DNA of 64,000 nt from Impatiens glandulifera (lineage: Eukaryota > Streptophyta > Magnoliopsida > Ericales > Balsaminaceae): NCBI RefSeq assembly GCF_907164915.1, contig NC_061863.1, positions 28,925,258 to 28,989,257 on the forward strand, read 5' to 3'. Shown in pieces: positions 48,181-60,592 of this stretch (position 1 is the stretch's first letter; each line of letters opens with the position of its first letter). The notes under the pieces were generated by a model. It saw only the letters and a program-made list of their open reading frames with translations, was not told the origin of the DNA and ran no database searches. A program made the translations under genes and the position numbers.

Positions 48181-51100
48181 TCTCTATATAAACCATCATA
48201 GACATATAACCTACTATTAATACATATGTATCATAAACTTCAAAAATATTTTTGTATTGTATTTCATGTTTGTTTTAAGTGCAAGATTAATACATTTTTA
48301 TTTCTTAATAATAATTTATTTTTTTGAATTTGTGTTCTCCTTTTTAACTGAAGTACTTTAAATCATTTACAATATACATGTTAGTAGTTTAGAAGTGGAA
48401 AAGATTCATTTATAATTTTTTTTTATCAATCCTCTATTTAACTTTGCAAACATGGATTATTGTTATACAATACAAATTAATAACAGTTCTCTTTAAATAT
48501 TATCAATTAATGGTAAATAGTTATATGTTGAGAGAAAATAAATTTTCAACTTTATACACATGTTAATTTTGAACTTGTATATTGAATATGAAGGTAAAAA
48601 TGGTATAACCGTTTTATTCAGATCAACAAATATTAAAAACAAATGAAGAAAGATTCAATTTTTCGCTCATTATGTGTAATTTGAATTTAAATCTTACATG
48701 TAAATATTGGCAATTGTTGACCATGTGAATTAATTAACTATACACGTTAGAAAATAAATGATTATGGGTTTAAAGTGGTAAAAATAAAATTTCTAATTCT
48801 TTCTAAATGTTAATTTGAAAATAAAATCTTATGTAATAGTTTGTTATTTCAAACTTACATATGTGGAAATGAATTTGAAAGAAATATTTAAAATGGTGTA
48901 ATATCTTTGTGATAATTACTAAACTATAATTCTTACATTATAAAATTACATCAAATAAAACATTTGAAAATATTAAAGTGGTCTCAACTGTTTGACTACA
49001 TTAATAAAACTTCTTATTCGAATGAATGGAAAATGAAAATTTCAAATTCTTCCTTTCACGTAACTAATACTTTATAAACCACCAAAAATTATGTATTTGC
49101 GTTCACATACTATTGGTATAAGTGTATAAAAATCAAATTATTTTAGTTTAAATTATTGTGTTTACATAATATTATTCAAGATTTTTTGCGTTTCTTTCTT
49201 TATATTATAAAAATAAATAATTAATATTTTTCCATTAATTTAACATTTTAAGTTATTTAATTAAATATCTTTTTGACTAATAAAAATTTTCAAATTCACG
49301 TTTGAAGAAAACCACACCAAATATTTCTCCGTTAATAAAAAATATTGTTGGAAATAGATAAAATAAATAAATGTACCTAACTGTCCAAAAATTTAAGTAT
49401 CTTTAATAAAAGTTTCAAACATTAATCTCACCTAACTAATTAAAAATTAATTTAAATTTGTTTTTAATAATAATAAGGGTTCAAACTTATCACTATACTA
49501 ATTTCTTATCTCAAAGACTAGCTATCTATTACTAATTTAAATAAAATTTATTAATTTCACACATATACATAATACGACAAAGAAATTGAAGAGTTTCATA
49601 CTCATACCAAATACGACATAAAATTTAAATGTTTCACATTTATACATTATACGACAAAAAATTCAAGTGTTTCAAGGTTTATGATTTTTTGGAATTCTAA
49701 TTGTAGATATATAGTCTAATATATTGTTGAGTAGATTTCGTAATAATTGTGTTTGAAGTTTTTTAAAATATTTTTAATCTTGTTAAAATTTGACTATTGT
49801 TCCATATATATATATATATCATATATATATATCATAATCTAGCTAACTTTTCATTATTTTATATAAATTATTATAAAATATATCTTACTATTAAAGCTTA
49901 TAATATCTAAAATTTCTATTAATTGTATTTTCTCATTTTTTGTTTTAGTGCGATATTATTCAATTCAGTTATGTTTTTATGCTATATAGAAATTAGCATT
50001 AACTTATCAACTATTACCTTCACCTCAACTTAAAGCGTTCTAAGTGAGATTATAACACATTACTCTTATCTTTAAGAAACCACTGTCTTGATACTTGAAA
50101 TACTTCTGTGACTAATACTATAAACAAATTCATATTTCCTTTCAAAATAGTGACTCAAAATTGATTGGATTTGAAGTCTTTTTTTTTTTTAAAATAAACT
50201 TCTAACTTTTATTTAGAAAAAAAACATTATTCTATATTATGATAATATTATTGTTAAATATGAAGTAAAATAAATCTTTAATTAAAATTTTAAATATAAC
50301 TTATAATATTAACGTATGTATTCTTAGAGTGAGTGTATTAAATATGTTTGACATTTCAAATAAATTTAAAAATAAAAAAATTGATTTAAAACTCTTTATG
50401 TCCCAAATTAAGTTATATTATGATTAAATATTTGAGTATAATTAAAAATAAATTGACACTCACCATTTAGATAGGCATTAATATATGTAATAAAAAGATT
50501 AAATATATAATCAATTATTAAGAATATTTCTTCTTCAAAATTAAAATATATGTAACTTTTTTACTTTTGTTAGTTAATTTAAAATGTTTTTATAGTATTT
50601 TATATTTTATTTTTATTTATTGTAATATTTTGAAATTTATGTTTATTTTAAGAAAATATCTTTAAAGAGATATATATGAAAAGAATAAAATATTAAATAT
50701 TTCTCAATCTAAATAAATATTTATGTTATTTTTTAATAAATTATGTAAGTCTAATTTTATATTACACATAAAATTTATTTCTAGAATCTAAGAATGAATT
50801 ACAACAAAAAATATATATATGGAAATGAATAAAAAAATATTAAATATATCAATTTCTAAAGACAAACTTATATTTTTTTAATTAATTAAGCAAATCTATT
50901 TTTATATTACACATAAAAGTTATTTCTATAATCCAAGTATGATTACAACCTGATTAATATAATTTTAATGTTGATTTTATTATTTTTTTTATGTAATTTC
51001 AAGAAGTATCTAGAATACTCTATAGAGATGTATAAATAATGAAGTTATTTTAACATTCTCCCTCCCACTCTCAAATCTTCTCTAATTTCTTTCTCTATGA

Positions 51101-51620
51101 TTCATTTTTTATTTTAACGTATTATTTTCAATCACAATTTTAATGTCCATTAATGTTATATGTACATCTGTAATGAGAGAAATATCATAAACTAATTATT
51201 AAACCTGTCTTCTTGCAGCATGAATTAGAAGTTAAGCTAGGATCAATTCCGACAATCATATTTGAAGACTCCTCGAATCTTGATATATTCATTTTATTTT
51301 TTTTAAATTAATTATCTTTTTTCGTTAATACGAAATCTTATATTTACGAGAATTTATTATTTGTAATGGTTTCAGAGAGGGCACATAAGAACAATGATTT
51401 TAAAAAGCATTAATATGCAATAATTTTTTATTTGAGAAGAATACAGTAAAAAAATTTATGTGTTTCGAGGTTTAGGTTATGTTAGAAGTATCAATAATAA
51501 GGTATATGTTTATGTTGTTTTATATAGACTAATTACAAATTAGTAAGATTTATCTATATTTGTGTTTGATGTTTGCGAACATCAAACCCTGGTATATTTT
51601 AATCTAACTTATTTGTAATG
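48181..51620 (+). repeat. Array unit 4 (short type)
   Basis: Short type at its left end, but the right third carries variants shared with units 5-7 (for example TTAGATAGGCATT, and loss of the TGATTTTTTTATTACC segment after the acceptor near 51230). It may be a crossover between the two unit types. TA run about 12 bp. Confidence 0.8.
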
Positions 51621-54160
51621 TCTCTATATAAACCATCATAAACATATAACATACTATTAATACATATCGTAGCATAAACTTCAAAAATATTTTTGTATTG
51701 TATTTCATGTTTGTTTTAAGTGCAAGATTAATACATTTTTATTTCTTAATAATAATTTATTTTCTGAATTTGTGTTCTCCTTTTTAACTTAACTACTTTA
51801 AATTTAAATAACACTCTTAAATATGAGTGAATGTGTCCTTCAACGTAGACACTTTAATTGATGAACACATGCCCGATACTAATGTGTGGGTGTAGAACAT
51901 TGAGGTTATTTGTAATTATAAGAATTTTGTTTATTTTTCTTATGTATTAAATCATTTAGAATATACATGTTAGTTTAGAAGTGGAAAAGATTCATTTATA
52001 ATTTTTTTATCAATCGTCTATGTTAACTTTGTAAACATGGATTATTGTTATACAATACAAATTAATAACAGTTCTTTTTAAATATTATCAATTAATGGTA
52101 AATAGTTATATGTTGAGAGAAAATAAATTTTCAACTTTATACACATGTTAATTTTGATCTTGTACATTGAATATGAAGGTTAAAATGGTATAACCGTTTT
52201 ATTCAGATCAAAAAATATAAAAATCAAATGAAGAAATATTCAATTTTTAGCTCATTATGTGTAATTTGAGTTCAAATCTTACATGTAAATATTGGCTATT
52301 GTTGACCATGTGAAATAATTAACTATACATGTTAGAAAATAAATGATTATGGGTATAAAGTGGTAAAAAAAAAATTCTAATTCTTTCTAAATGTTAATTT
52401 GAAAATAAAATCTTATGTAATTGTTTATTATTTCAAACTTACATATGTGGAAAAGAATTTGAAAAAAATATTAAAAATGGTGTAATATCTTTGTGATAAT
52501 TACTAAACTATAATTCTACAAAATTACATCAAATAAAACATTTGAAAATATTTGAACAATGTGAAGATATTAAAGTGGTGTCAACTGTTTGACTACATTA
52601 ATAAAACTTCTTATTGGAAGGAAGGGAAAATAAAATTTTCAAATTCTTCCTTTCACATAACTAATACTTTATAAACCACCAAAAATTATTTATTTGCGTT
52701 CACATAATATTGGTATAAGTTTATAAAAAATCAAATTATTTTAGTTTAAATTAATGTGTTTACATAATATTATTCAAGATTTTTTTGTGTTTCTCTCTTT
52801 ATATTATAAAAGTAAACAATTAATATTTTTTTTCCATTAATTTAACATTTTAAATTATTTAAATAAGTATTTTTTTTTACTAATAAAAATTTTCAAATTC
52901 AAGTTTGAATAAAACCACACCAAATATTTCTCCGTTAATAAAAAATATTGTTGGAAATAGATAAAATAAATAAATGTACTTAACTGTCCAAAAATTTAAG
53001 TATCTTTAATAAAAGTTTCAAACATTATTCTCACCTAACTAATTAAAAATTAATTTAGGTTTGTTTTTAATAATAATAATAAGGGTTCAAACTTATCACT
53101 ATATTAATTTCTTATCTCAAAGACTAGCTATCTATTACTAATTTAAATAAAATTTATTAATTTCACAAATATACGTAATACGACAAAGAAATTCAAGAGT
53201 TTCACATTCATACCAAATACGACACAAAATTTAAATGTTTCATATTTATACATTATACGACAAAAAATTCAAGTGTTTCAAGTTTTATGATTTTTTGGAA
53301 TTCTAATTGTAGATATATAGTATAATATATTGTTGAGTAGATTTCGTAATACTTGTGTTTGAAGTTTTTTAAAATATTTTTATTCTTGTTAAAATTTGAC
53401 TATTGTTCCATATATATATCATAATCTAGCTAACTTTTGATTATTTTATATAAATTATTATAAAATATATTAAAGATTATAATATCTAAAATTTCTATTA
53501 ATTATATTTTCTCATGTTTGTTTTAGTGCGATATTATTCTATTCAGTTTTGTTTTTATGTTATATAGAAATTAGCATTAACTTATCAACTATTACCTTCA
53601 CTTCAACTTAAGACGTTTTAAGTGAGAATATAACACATTACTCTTATCTTTTAGAAACCATATTCTTGATACTTGAAATACTTCTGTGACTAATACTATA
53701 AACAATTTCATGGTTCCTTTCAAAATAGTGACTCAAAAATCATTGGTTTTGAAGTTTTTTTTTTTTAAATAAACTTCTAACTTTTATTTAGAAATAAAAC
53801 ATTATTCTATATTATGATAATATTATTGTTAAATATGAAGTAAAATAAATCTTTAATTAAAATTTTAAATTTAACTTATAATATTAACGTATGTATTCTC
53901 AAAGAGTGTATTAAATATGTTTGACATTTCAAATAAATTTAAAAATAAAAAAATTGATTTAAAACTCTTTATGTCCCAAATTATGTTATATTATGATTAA
54001 ATATTTGAGTATAATTAAAAATAAATTGACACTCACCATTTAGATAGGCATTAATATATGTAATAAAAAGATTAAATATATAATCAATTATTAAGAATAT
54101 TTCTTCTTCAAAATTAAAATATATGTAACTTTTTTTTATTTATGTTAGTTAATTTAAAAT
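51621..54160 (+). repeat. Array unit 5 (long type, right end deleted)
   Basis: Long type with the 140-bp segment (51805-51955). At about 54160 the sequence AATTTAAAAT jumps from the position before the TATA/leader region straight into the early part of the next unit (ATTTTTGTATTG). About 0.9 kb of the unit end and the first 75 or so bases of unit 6 are lost. The joint shows short AAAAT(N)TTTTT homology, as in unequal or end-joining recombination. Confidence 0.85.
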
Positions 54161-57100
54161 ATTTTTGTATTGTATTTCATGTTTGTTTTAAGTGCAAGAT
54201 TAATACATTTTTATTTCTTAATAATAATTTATTTTCTGAATTTGTGTTCTCCTTTTTAACTTAACTACTTTAAATTTAAATAACACTCTTAAATATGAGT
54301 GAATGTGTCCTTCAACGTAGACACTTTAATTGATGAACACATGCCCGATACTAATGTTTGGGTGTAGAACATTGAGGTTATTTGTAATTATAAGAATTTT
54401 GTTTATTTTTCTTATGTATTAAATCATTTAGAATATACATGTTAGTTTAGAAGTGGAAAAGATTCATTTATAATTTTTTTATCAATCGTCTATGTTAACT
54501 TTGTAAACATGGATTATTGTTATACAATACAAATTAATAACAGTTCTTTTTAAATATTATCAATTAATGGTAAATAGTTATATGTTGAGAGAAAATAAAT
54601 TTTCAACTTTATACACATGTTAATTTTGAGCTTGTACATTGAATATGAAGGTTAAAATGGTATAACCGTTTTATTCAGATCAAAAAATATAAAAATCAAA
54701 TGAAGAAATATTCAATTTTTAGCTCATTATGTGTAATTTGAGTTCAAATCTTACATGTAAATATTGGCTATTGTTGACCATGTGAAATAATTAACTATAC
54801 ATGTTAGAAAATAAATGATTATGGGTATAAAGTGGTAAAAAAAAATTCTAATTCTTTCTAAATGTTAATTTGAAAATAAAATCTTATGTAATAGTTTATT
54901 ATTTCAAACTTACATATGTGGAAAAGAATTTGAAAGAAATATTAAAAATGGTGTAATATCTTTGTGATAATTACTAAACTATAATTCTACAAAATTACAT
55001 CAAATAAAACATTTGAAAATATTTGAACAATGTGAAGATATTAAAGTGGTGTCAACTGTTTGACTACATTAATAAAACTTCTTATTGGAAGGAAGGGAAA
55101 ATAAAATTTTCAAATTCTTCCTTTCACATAACTAATAATTTATAAACCACCAAAAATTATTTATTTGCGTTCACATAATATTGGTATAAGTTTATAAAAA
55201 ATCAAATTATTTTAGTTTAAATTAATGTGTTTACATAATATTATTCAAGATTTTTTGTGTTTCTCTCTTTATATTATAAAAGTAAACAATTATTATTTTT
55301 TTCCATTAATTTAACATTTTAAATTATGTAAACAAATATATTTTTTTGACTAATAAAAATTTTCAAATTCAAGTTTGAATAAAACCACACCAAATATTTC
55401 TCCGTTAATAAAAAATATTGTTGGAAATAGATAAAATAAATAAATGTACCTAACTGTCCAAAAATTTAAGTATCTTTAATAAAAGTTTCAAACATTATTC
55501 TCACCTAACTAATTAAAAATTAATTTAGATTTGTTTTTAATAATAATAATAAGGGTTCAAACTTATCACTATATTAATTTCTTATCTCAAAGACTAGCTA
55601 TCTATTACTAATTTAAATAAAATTTATTAATTTCACACATATACATAATACGACAAAGAAATTCAAGAGTTTCACACTCATACCAAATACGACACAAAAT
55701 TTAAATGTTTCACATTTATACATTATACGACAAAAAATTCAAGTGTTTCAAGGTTTATGATTTTTTGGAATTCTAATTGTAGATATATAGTATAATATAT
55801 TGTTGAGTAGATTTCGTAATACTTGTGTTTGAAGTTTTTTAAAATATTTTTATTCTTGTTAAAATTTGACTATTGTTCCATATATATATATCATAATCTA
55901 GCTAACTTTTGATTATTTTATATAAATTATTATAAAATATATTAAAGATTATAATATCTAAAATTTCTATTAATTATATTTTCTCATTGTTTGTTTTAGT
56001 GCGATATTATTCTATTCAGTTTTGTTTTTATGTTATATAGAAATTAGCATTAACTTATCAACTATTACCTTCACTTCAACTTAAGACGTTTTAAGTGAGA
56101 ATATAACACATTACTCTTATCTTTTAGAAACCATATTCTTGATACTTGAAATACTTCTGTGACTAATACTATAAACAAATTCATGGTTCCTTTCAAAATA
56201 GTGACTCAAAAATCATTGGTTTTGAAGTTTTTTTTTTTAAATAAACTTCTAACTTTTATTTAGAAATAAAACATTATTCTATATTATGATAATATTATTG
56301 TTAAATATGAAGTAAAATAAATCTTTAATTAAAATTTTAAATATAACTTATAATATTAATGTATGTATTCTCAAAGAGTGTATTAAATATGTTTGACATT
56401 TCAAATAAATTTAAAATTAAAAAATTGATTTAAAACTCTTTATGTCCCAAATTATGTTATATTATGATTAAATATTTGAGTATAATTAAAAATAAATTGA
56501 CACTCACCATTTAGATAGGCATTAATATATGTAATAAAAAGATTAAATATATAATCAATTATTAAGAATATTTCTTCTTCAAAATTAAAATATATGTAAC
56601 TTTTTTATTTATGTTAGTTAATTTAAAATGTTTTTATAGTATTTTATATTTTATTTTTATTTATTGTAATATTTTGAAATTTATGTTTATTTTAAGAAAA
56701 TATCTTTAAAGAGATATATATGAAAAGAATAAAATATTAAATATTTCTCAATCTAAATAAATATTTATGTTCTTTTTTAATAAATTATGTAAGTCTAATT
56801 TTATATTACACATAAAATTTATTTCTAGAATCTAAGTATGAATTACAACAAAATATATATATATGGAAATGAATAAAAAAATATTAAATATATCAATTTC
56901 TAAAGACAAACTTATATTTTTTTTAATTAATTAAGCAAATTTATTTTTATATTACACATAAAAGTTATTTCTATAATCCAAGTATGATTACAACCAGATT
57001 AATATAATTTTAATGTTGATTTTATTATTTTTTTATGTAAATTCAAGAAGGATCTAGAATACTCTATAGAGATGTATAAATAATGAAGTTATTTTAACAT

Positions 57101-57662
57101 TCTCCCTCACACTCTCAAATCTTCTCTAATTTCTTTCTCTATGATTCATTTTTTATTTTAACGTATTATTTTCAATCACAATTTTAATGTCCATTAATGT
57201 TATACGTACACCTGTAATGAGAGAAATATCATAAACTAATTATTAAACTTGTCTTCTTGCAGCATGAATTAGAAGTTAAGCTAGGATCAATCCCGACAAT
57301 TATATTTGAAGACTCCTCGAATCTTGATATATTCATTTTATTTTTTTCAATTAATTATCTTTTTTCGTTAATACGAAATCTTATATTTACGAGAATTTAT
57401 TATTTGTAATGATTTCAGAGAGGGCACATAAGAACAATGATTTTAAAAAGCATTAATATGCAATAATTTTTTATTTGAGAAGAATACAGTAAAAAAATTT
57501 ATGTGTTTCGAGGTTTAGGTTATGATAGAAGTATCAATAATAAGGTATATGTTTATGTTGTTTTATATAGACTAATTACAAATTAGTAAGATTTATCTAT
57601 ATTTGTGTTTGATTTTTGCGAACATCAAACCCTGGTATATTTTAATTAACTAATTTGTGATG
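54161..57662 (+). repeat. Array unit 6 (long type)
   Basis: Nearly identical to unit 5 over their shared length, including private changes such as TCAATCGTCTATG and GTTGAGTAGATTTCG contexts. This points to a recent duplication of the 5/6 pair. It retains the TATA box (57075), leader and acceptor. Confidence 0.85.
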
Positions 57663-58431
57663 TCTCTATATAAACCATCATAAACATATAACATACTATT
57701 AATACATATCTACTATTAATACATATCGTATCATAAACTTCAAAAATATTTTTGTATTGTATTTCATGTTTGTTTTAAGTGCAAGATTAATACATTTTTA
57801 TTTCTTAATAATAATTTATTTTCTGAATTTGTGTTCTCCTTTTTAACTTAACTACTTTAAATTTAAATAACACTCTTAAATATGAGTGAATGTGTCCTTC
57901 AACGTAGACACTTTAATTGACGAACACATGCCCGATACTAATGTTTGGGTGTAGAACATTGAGGTTATTTGTAATTATAAGAATTTTGTTTATTTTTCTT
58001 ATGTATTAAATCATTTAGAATATACATGTTAGTTTAGAAGTGGAAAAGATTCATTTATAATTTTTTTATCAATCGTCTATGTTAACTTTGTAAACATGGA
58101 TTATTGTTATACAATACAAATTAATAACAGTTCTTTTTAAATATTATCAATTAATGGTAAATAGTTATATGTTGAGAGAAAATAAATTTTCAACTTTATA
58201 TACATGTTAATTTTAAGCTTGTACATTGAATATGAAGGTAAAAATGGTATAACCGTTTTATTCAGATCAACAAATATAAAAAACAAATAAAGAAAGATTC
58301 AATTTTTTGCTCATTATGTGTAATTTGAATTTAAATCTTACATGTAAATATTGGCTATTGTTGATCATGTGAATTAATTAACTATACATGTTAGAAAATA
58401 CATGATTATGGGTATAAAGTGGTAAAAATAA
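57663..58431 (+). repeat. Array unit 7 (partial, cut by LTR)
   Basis: Long type; it starts with a small tandem duplication (CTACTATTAATACATATC twice) and stops in GGTAAAAATAA, where the LTR at 58432 begins. In other units the text continues AAATTTCTAATTC, so this is an insertion point. Confidence 0.85.
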
Positions 58432-60416
58432 TGATAGGATCAGCTTTATCAATAGAGACGGGGTCTGGCTAATGATGAAGGCTTATGAAAAACGGTTTGA
58501 TAGAAATCCTGTTAGGGATTAATATCTCTTTCTATTCTACGCAAACTTGTGTAAACACTTGAAACAGATTCAAGGCAGAATTTTTTACTTGGGTTTGAAG
58601 CACAAGATGAAATATGAAAAGATAATAGAAAATGAAGAACACAACAGTTTGTTTATGGATGTTCGGAGAAACTCTCCTACGTCACCCCTTCTTCCAACCA
58701 CCAGAAGGATTCACTATATGATGAGAATCAAATACAGTTTACACACACACTTAGCTCACTATTGAACAGAACACTTTATGTTCAATTACAAGAAGATGAA
58801 GAATATCACTTAGCTAATGGTGTTTTGATTCTAGCTCTCTCTCTCGATTCACACACAGTACAATCAGAAAGAAGCTTCACAAAATAACTTCAGTAAGCAA
58901 AGTGATTGAGTAGTCTCTCTCTGCAAAATCAGAATGCTTGTTCGTAAGATTGGTTAAGGCAAAATCCGGTGCTTCGTCCGTTGCTCTAAGGATCGATTAA
59001 ATACTGAGCAGGAGCTAACGGTTGAAACTTCAAGAATGATATGTGGTGCCCTTCTATTGGAATGCCTCCATTGTACACAGCAGGTTCTGAGCACAAGGAT
59101 CGTGGCCGTACCTAACTGGTAGTGCGCCGAATATTCCATCAGGTATGTACCTGCAAAACGAGTAATGTGAGGAAAATTCTCTTACGTGGAATTCCTTGAT
59201 TAGATGCATATAGTTGTTGTACTAATCTTCACAGGAAAGTGGAGCAGAGGTAGGGTACAACTATAACACGTGGGTAGGAGAAATGCTAGATTCAAGCGTA
59301 CTACTTGAATAGAGCATTAGACGTATTTCAGTTAGACGGATTTGGGAAAATCAGTCTAATGAAATAAGTCAACTCCTTCTAATGAAAAACGTCTATTAGA
59401 CCGCCTGGTCTAATATAAATAGACTCGCGTCTAATTTACATAACCATTAGACGGGTACGTCTAACTCCACTGAGTTAGACTACACGTCTAATTCCGGTTC
59501 TACCTTAGACTTGTTTGAAGGAGTTAGACTCACGTCTAACTTTCAATTAATTAGACAACCCGTCTAATTATAATAACCATTAGACCGGCACGTCTAACTC
59601 CACTGAGTTAGACTGCCGCGTCTAATTCCGGTTCTACCTCAGACTTGTCTGAAGGAGTTAGACCCACGTCTAACTTTCAATTAATTAGACAACCCGTCTA
59701 AATATAATAACCATTAGACCGGCACGTCTAACTCCACTGAGTTAGACTGCCGCGTCTAATTCCGGTTCTACCTCAGACTTGTCTGAACCCACGTCTAACT
59801 TTCAATTAATTAGACAACCCGTCTAATTATAATAACCATTAGACCTACACGTCTAAGTCCGATGAGTTAGACTAGTACGTCTAATTCTATTAGACTCACG
59901 TCTAATTCCGCGTATTCATTAGACCATCCGTCTAATTTCTTTACGTCTATTAGACTTACACGTTTAACTCCGATGAGTTAGACTGTACGTCTAATTCTAT
60001 TAGACTCACGTCTAATTCCGTGTATTCATTAGACTACACGTCTAATTCTTTACACGTCTATTAGACATACATGTCTAACTCCGATGAGTTAGACTGTACG
60101 TCTAATTCTATTAGACTCACGTCTAATTCCGTGTATTAATTAGACTACCCGTCTAATTCTTTACACGTCTAATTCCTTTAGACTATTAGATTGCCCGTCT
60201 AACTCCGTTGAGTTAGACTGTGCGTCTAATTCCATTAGACCTGCGTCTAATTTTATGCGAATGAAGATCAAAATCGGTCTAATGACCCTCATTAGATCCA
60301 AGTCTAATAACATGCTGTCTCAATACACCTGTATTGAAACTTATAAATTATTTCATCATCAAAATATCAGGGGATAAATTATTTCAACACTTAGTCAAAA
60401 TAATTTGACCCAACAA
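58432..60416 (-). mobile_element. 3' LTR of a minus-strand LTR element (family D)
   Basis: On the minus strand it begins TGTTGGGTCAAATT at 60416, directly after a polypurine tract, and ends GCTGATCCTATCA at 58432; about 1.99 kb with TG...CA ends. It is the same family as 35818-37686. It contains the array TTAGAC/GTCTAA (59315-60290), the stem ATTGAACA/TGTTCAAT (58761-58786) and the shared motif (58649-58690). The five bases outside (AATAA) would be the target duplication; the partner lies beyond the window. The interior upstream holds the accessory ORF. Confidence 0.85.
59315..60290 (-). repeat. TTAGAC/GTCTAA palindrome array (family D LTR)
   Basis: Same layout as 36665-37560, with three long near-identical blocks at 59450-59830 (GGTTCTACCTCAGACTTGTC motif) and shorter units after that. 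Confidence 0.85.
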
Positions 60417-60431
60417 TTTCCCCATTTTTGA
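60417..60431 (-). promoter_or_regulatory. Polypurine tract
   Basis: Minus strand CAAAAATGGGGAAAT, immediately before TGTTGGG. It marks the LTR at 58432-60416 as a 3' LTR and the DNA above 60431 as its interior. Confidence 0.85.
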
Positions 60432-60592
60432 TGAAGAAATTGCAAACCTACATACATATAACACGACATGCATTCATCCAATAAATAAACAAACAGCTTG
60501 TTCACTTACACCAACCATTCAAAAGAACCAGTATTCGAAAAGCTTATCAAAAACCATGTTCAGTAAATTTAAACAGAGTTAAAGAAGAGAGA

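Larger units (their letters stand above)
37687..58431. repeat. 20.7-kb head-to-tail tandem array of a unit of about 3.4-3.6 kb
   Basis: The landmark TCTCTATATAAACCATCATA, then (G/A)ACATATAAC, recurs at 41309, 44784, 48181, 51621 and 57663. Between these points the sequence is collinear for thousands of bases. Units: 37687-41308, 41309-44783, 44784-48180, 48181-51620, 51621-54160 (shortened), 54161-57662, 57663-58431 (cut by an LTR). It is very AT-rich and has no meaningful open frame. Every full unit holds a TATA-like box with a CT-rich leader, a splice-acceptor-like site and a strong hairpin near its right edge. It fits no known element with certainty: satellite-like organisation, but unit size and internal gene-like signals suggest an amplified element or gene fragment. 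Confidence 0.9.

Noticed and set aside
37687..58431. Ribosomal DNA or its spacer
   Set aside because: No rRNA sequence, and far too AT-rich.
35818..60416. A single giant element with the array as interior between two LTRs
   Set aside because: No primer-binding site next to 58431 and no polypurine tract next to 37687; both lie on the outer sides of the LTRs instead.
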